From positions 4,278,001 through 4,342,000 of the forward strand of contig NZ_CP108055.1 of the NCBI RefSeq assembly GCF_036174265.1: a DNA stretch of 64,000 nucleotides, in the 5' to 3' direction. The position numbers and the translations under genes were made by a program. Below, piece by piece: positions 63,298 through 64,000 of the stretch (the first letter of the stretch is position 1; every line of letters starts with the position of its first letter). The DNA comes from Streptomyces sp. NBC_00285 (GTDB lineage: Bacteria > Actinomycetota > Actinomycetes > Streptomycetales > Streptomycetaceae). Below the pieces are notes generated by a model that saw only the letters and a list, made by a program, of their open reading frames with translations, was not told where the DNA came from and searched no databases.

Positions 63298-63655
63298 GAC
63301 GCCCACTCCTCCAAGTGGTGAGGTCGGCGGGCCCCCTCGCGACGGATGCGTCACCGAGTCCCGTCGGCGACGCGCTTCAGAGGCCGCCGATCGGCCGGCG
63401 GCCCGGTCTGTTTCCGGGCCGCGTCGCTTCACGGCTGCGCTCCGCGGCGGCGCTGCCACGGGGCGTGTGCGTAGCGGGACAGTAGCGAAGCGGGTTCGCT
63501 CAGCGGAAGCCTCCGTCCAGAATCCGGGCAGCAGCCGGTACGGACCGCTCCGTTTGCCCTGATACGTACAGGCGTGATCCGCTCCGACGGGGGCGCGGGG
63601 CACTGCGTGAGCGCCCCGGCCGACCCCCGCGTCCGACATGGGACAGGTGTCCCCG
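63298..63655. other. Intergenic region upstream of the IclR gene
   Basis: About 360 bases without a supported gene between the IclR start and the 3' end of the last gene. It contains a GGGGGCGCGGGGCACTGCG segment (63589-63607) related to the intergenic repeats seen at 11.4 and 16.2 kb, probably marking the end of the last gene's transcript. The IclR promoter should also lie here. Confidence 0.5.
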
Positions 63656-64000
63656 TCACCGCATCCGCGTGGCCCACTCCTGCACCTTGGCGATGCGCTG
63701 CCGCAGCTGCCCGGCCGTGGCCTCGGCGCTCGGCGGACCGCCGCACACCCGGCGCAGCTCGGTGTGGATCACCCCGTGGGGCTTGCCGCTCTGGTGGGTG
63801 TACGCGCTGACCATGGTGTTGAGCTGCTTGCGCAGCTCCATCATCTCCTTGTGGGAGACGACGGGCCGCCGCTCGGCGGGCAGCTCAAGGAGGTCGGCCT
63901 CCGAGTCCGGCTTCTTGCGGCTGTGCGCGATCTGCCGCGCCTGCCGCTTCTGGAGGAGGAGCTGCACCTGGTCGGGTTCGAGCAGGCCCGGGATGCCGAG
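63656..64000 (-). CDS. Conserved hypothetical protein, 5' end outside the window
   Basis: The last 114 codons of a gene entering from the right edge. They read LGIPGLLEPDQVQLLLQKRQ, then a Lys/Arg-rich stretch, RRPVVSHKEMMELRKQLNTMVSAYTHQSGKPHG, and end RIAKVQEWATRMR. The segment is helical and basic with no recognisable active site. The conserved-looking HTELRRVCGG motif and good codon usage support a real gene. The frame is open to position 64000, so the start is off the window. Family not recognised. Confidence 0.75.
   Translation of the reverse strand, partial: LGIPGLLEPDQVQLLLQKRQARQIAHSRKKPDSEADLLELPAERRPVVSHKEMMELRKQLNTMVSAYTHQSGKPHGVIHTELRRVCGGPPSAEATAGQLRQRIAKVQEWATRMR

Overview
The window is high-GC DNA with extreme third-position GC, many GTG starts, GGAGG-type ribosome binding sites and dense bidirectional coding. 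SsgA-like sporulation proteins, DasR operators, a LAxTG sortase substrate, several Tat or lipoprotein signals and one class II tRNA-Leu point clearly to a Streptomyces chromosome. From memory, the part from about 20 kb onward resembles the conserved core around nagE2/nagF, ssgG and hppD of Streptomyces coelicolor. I see no rRNA, insertion sequence, prophage, CRISPR array or replication origin.

Layout. 0-9.8 kb is an accessory-looking stretch: a small basic protein, a Cys-nucleophile alpha/beta hydrolase, a methyltransferase, a stand-alone BtrH-like acyltransferase, an 11-copy 14-bp tandem repeat, a zinc-ribbon protein, a second methyltransferase, a membrane-tethered sigma factor with a built-in anti-sigma-like domain, an SsgA-like protein, and a roughly 600-bp decayed stretch. 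9.9-17.2 kb holds a Tat-exported, sortase-anchored alginate lyase-like protein, an MFS carrier, DUF445, an SGNH esterase and a DUF1707 protein, separated by mosaic intergenic repeats. 17.2-20 kb is a three-gene ABC exporter. 20-29 kb carries a bifunctional PBP, a GroES-like protein, DUF3618, Bcp, a four-repeat HNH protein, tRNA-Leu(UAG), rdgB, a small exported protein, rph, and the divergent GlcNAc PTS pair nagF/nagE2 with DasR sites.

29-37 kb: an MBL hydrolase, a membrane-anchored PemK-like protein, the sulfur-carrier cysteine pathway (mec, a Cys-rich leader peptide, cysO, cysM), an amino-acid permease, DUF2017, clpS, and NAD salvage (pncB plus nicotinamidase). 37-41 kb: an IS30-type HTH fused to a MarR-type regulator, divergent from a DUF4097 protein and a DrrAB-type ABC pair. 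41-47 kb: a secreted M6 metalloprotease, two RDD membrane proteins and small membrane proteins.

47-64 kb: ssgG, a GlcD-like oxidase, a TPR protein, and a probable hppD plus split three-subunit Co-type nitrile hydratase operon. Then follow an AsnC regulator, a four-gene osmoprotectant ABC operon, an ArsR-like repressor with its palindromic operator, a Lon-domain protease, an N-acylamino-acid racemase/GNAT pair divergent from a PucR regulator, an IclR regulator, and a gene running off the right edge.

The most interesting items are the hppD/three-subunit nitrile hydratase operon, the cysteine leader peptide inside the mec/cysO/cysM locus, the IS30-HTH/MarR regulator with its GCAAC/GTTGC operators, the quadruple-repeat HNH protein, the sigma/anti-sigma membrane fusion, and the 14-bp and 18-bp tandem repeats.
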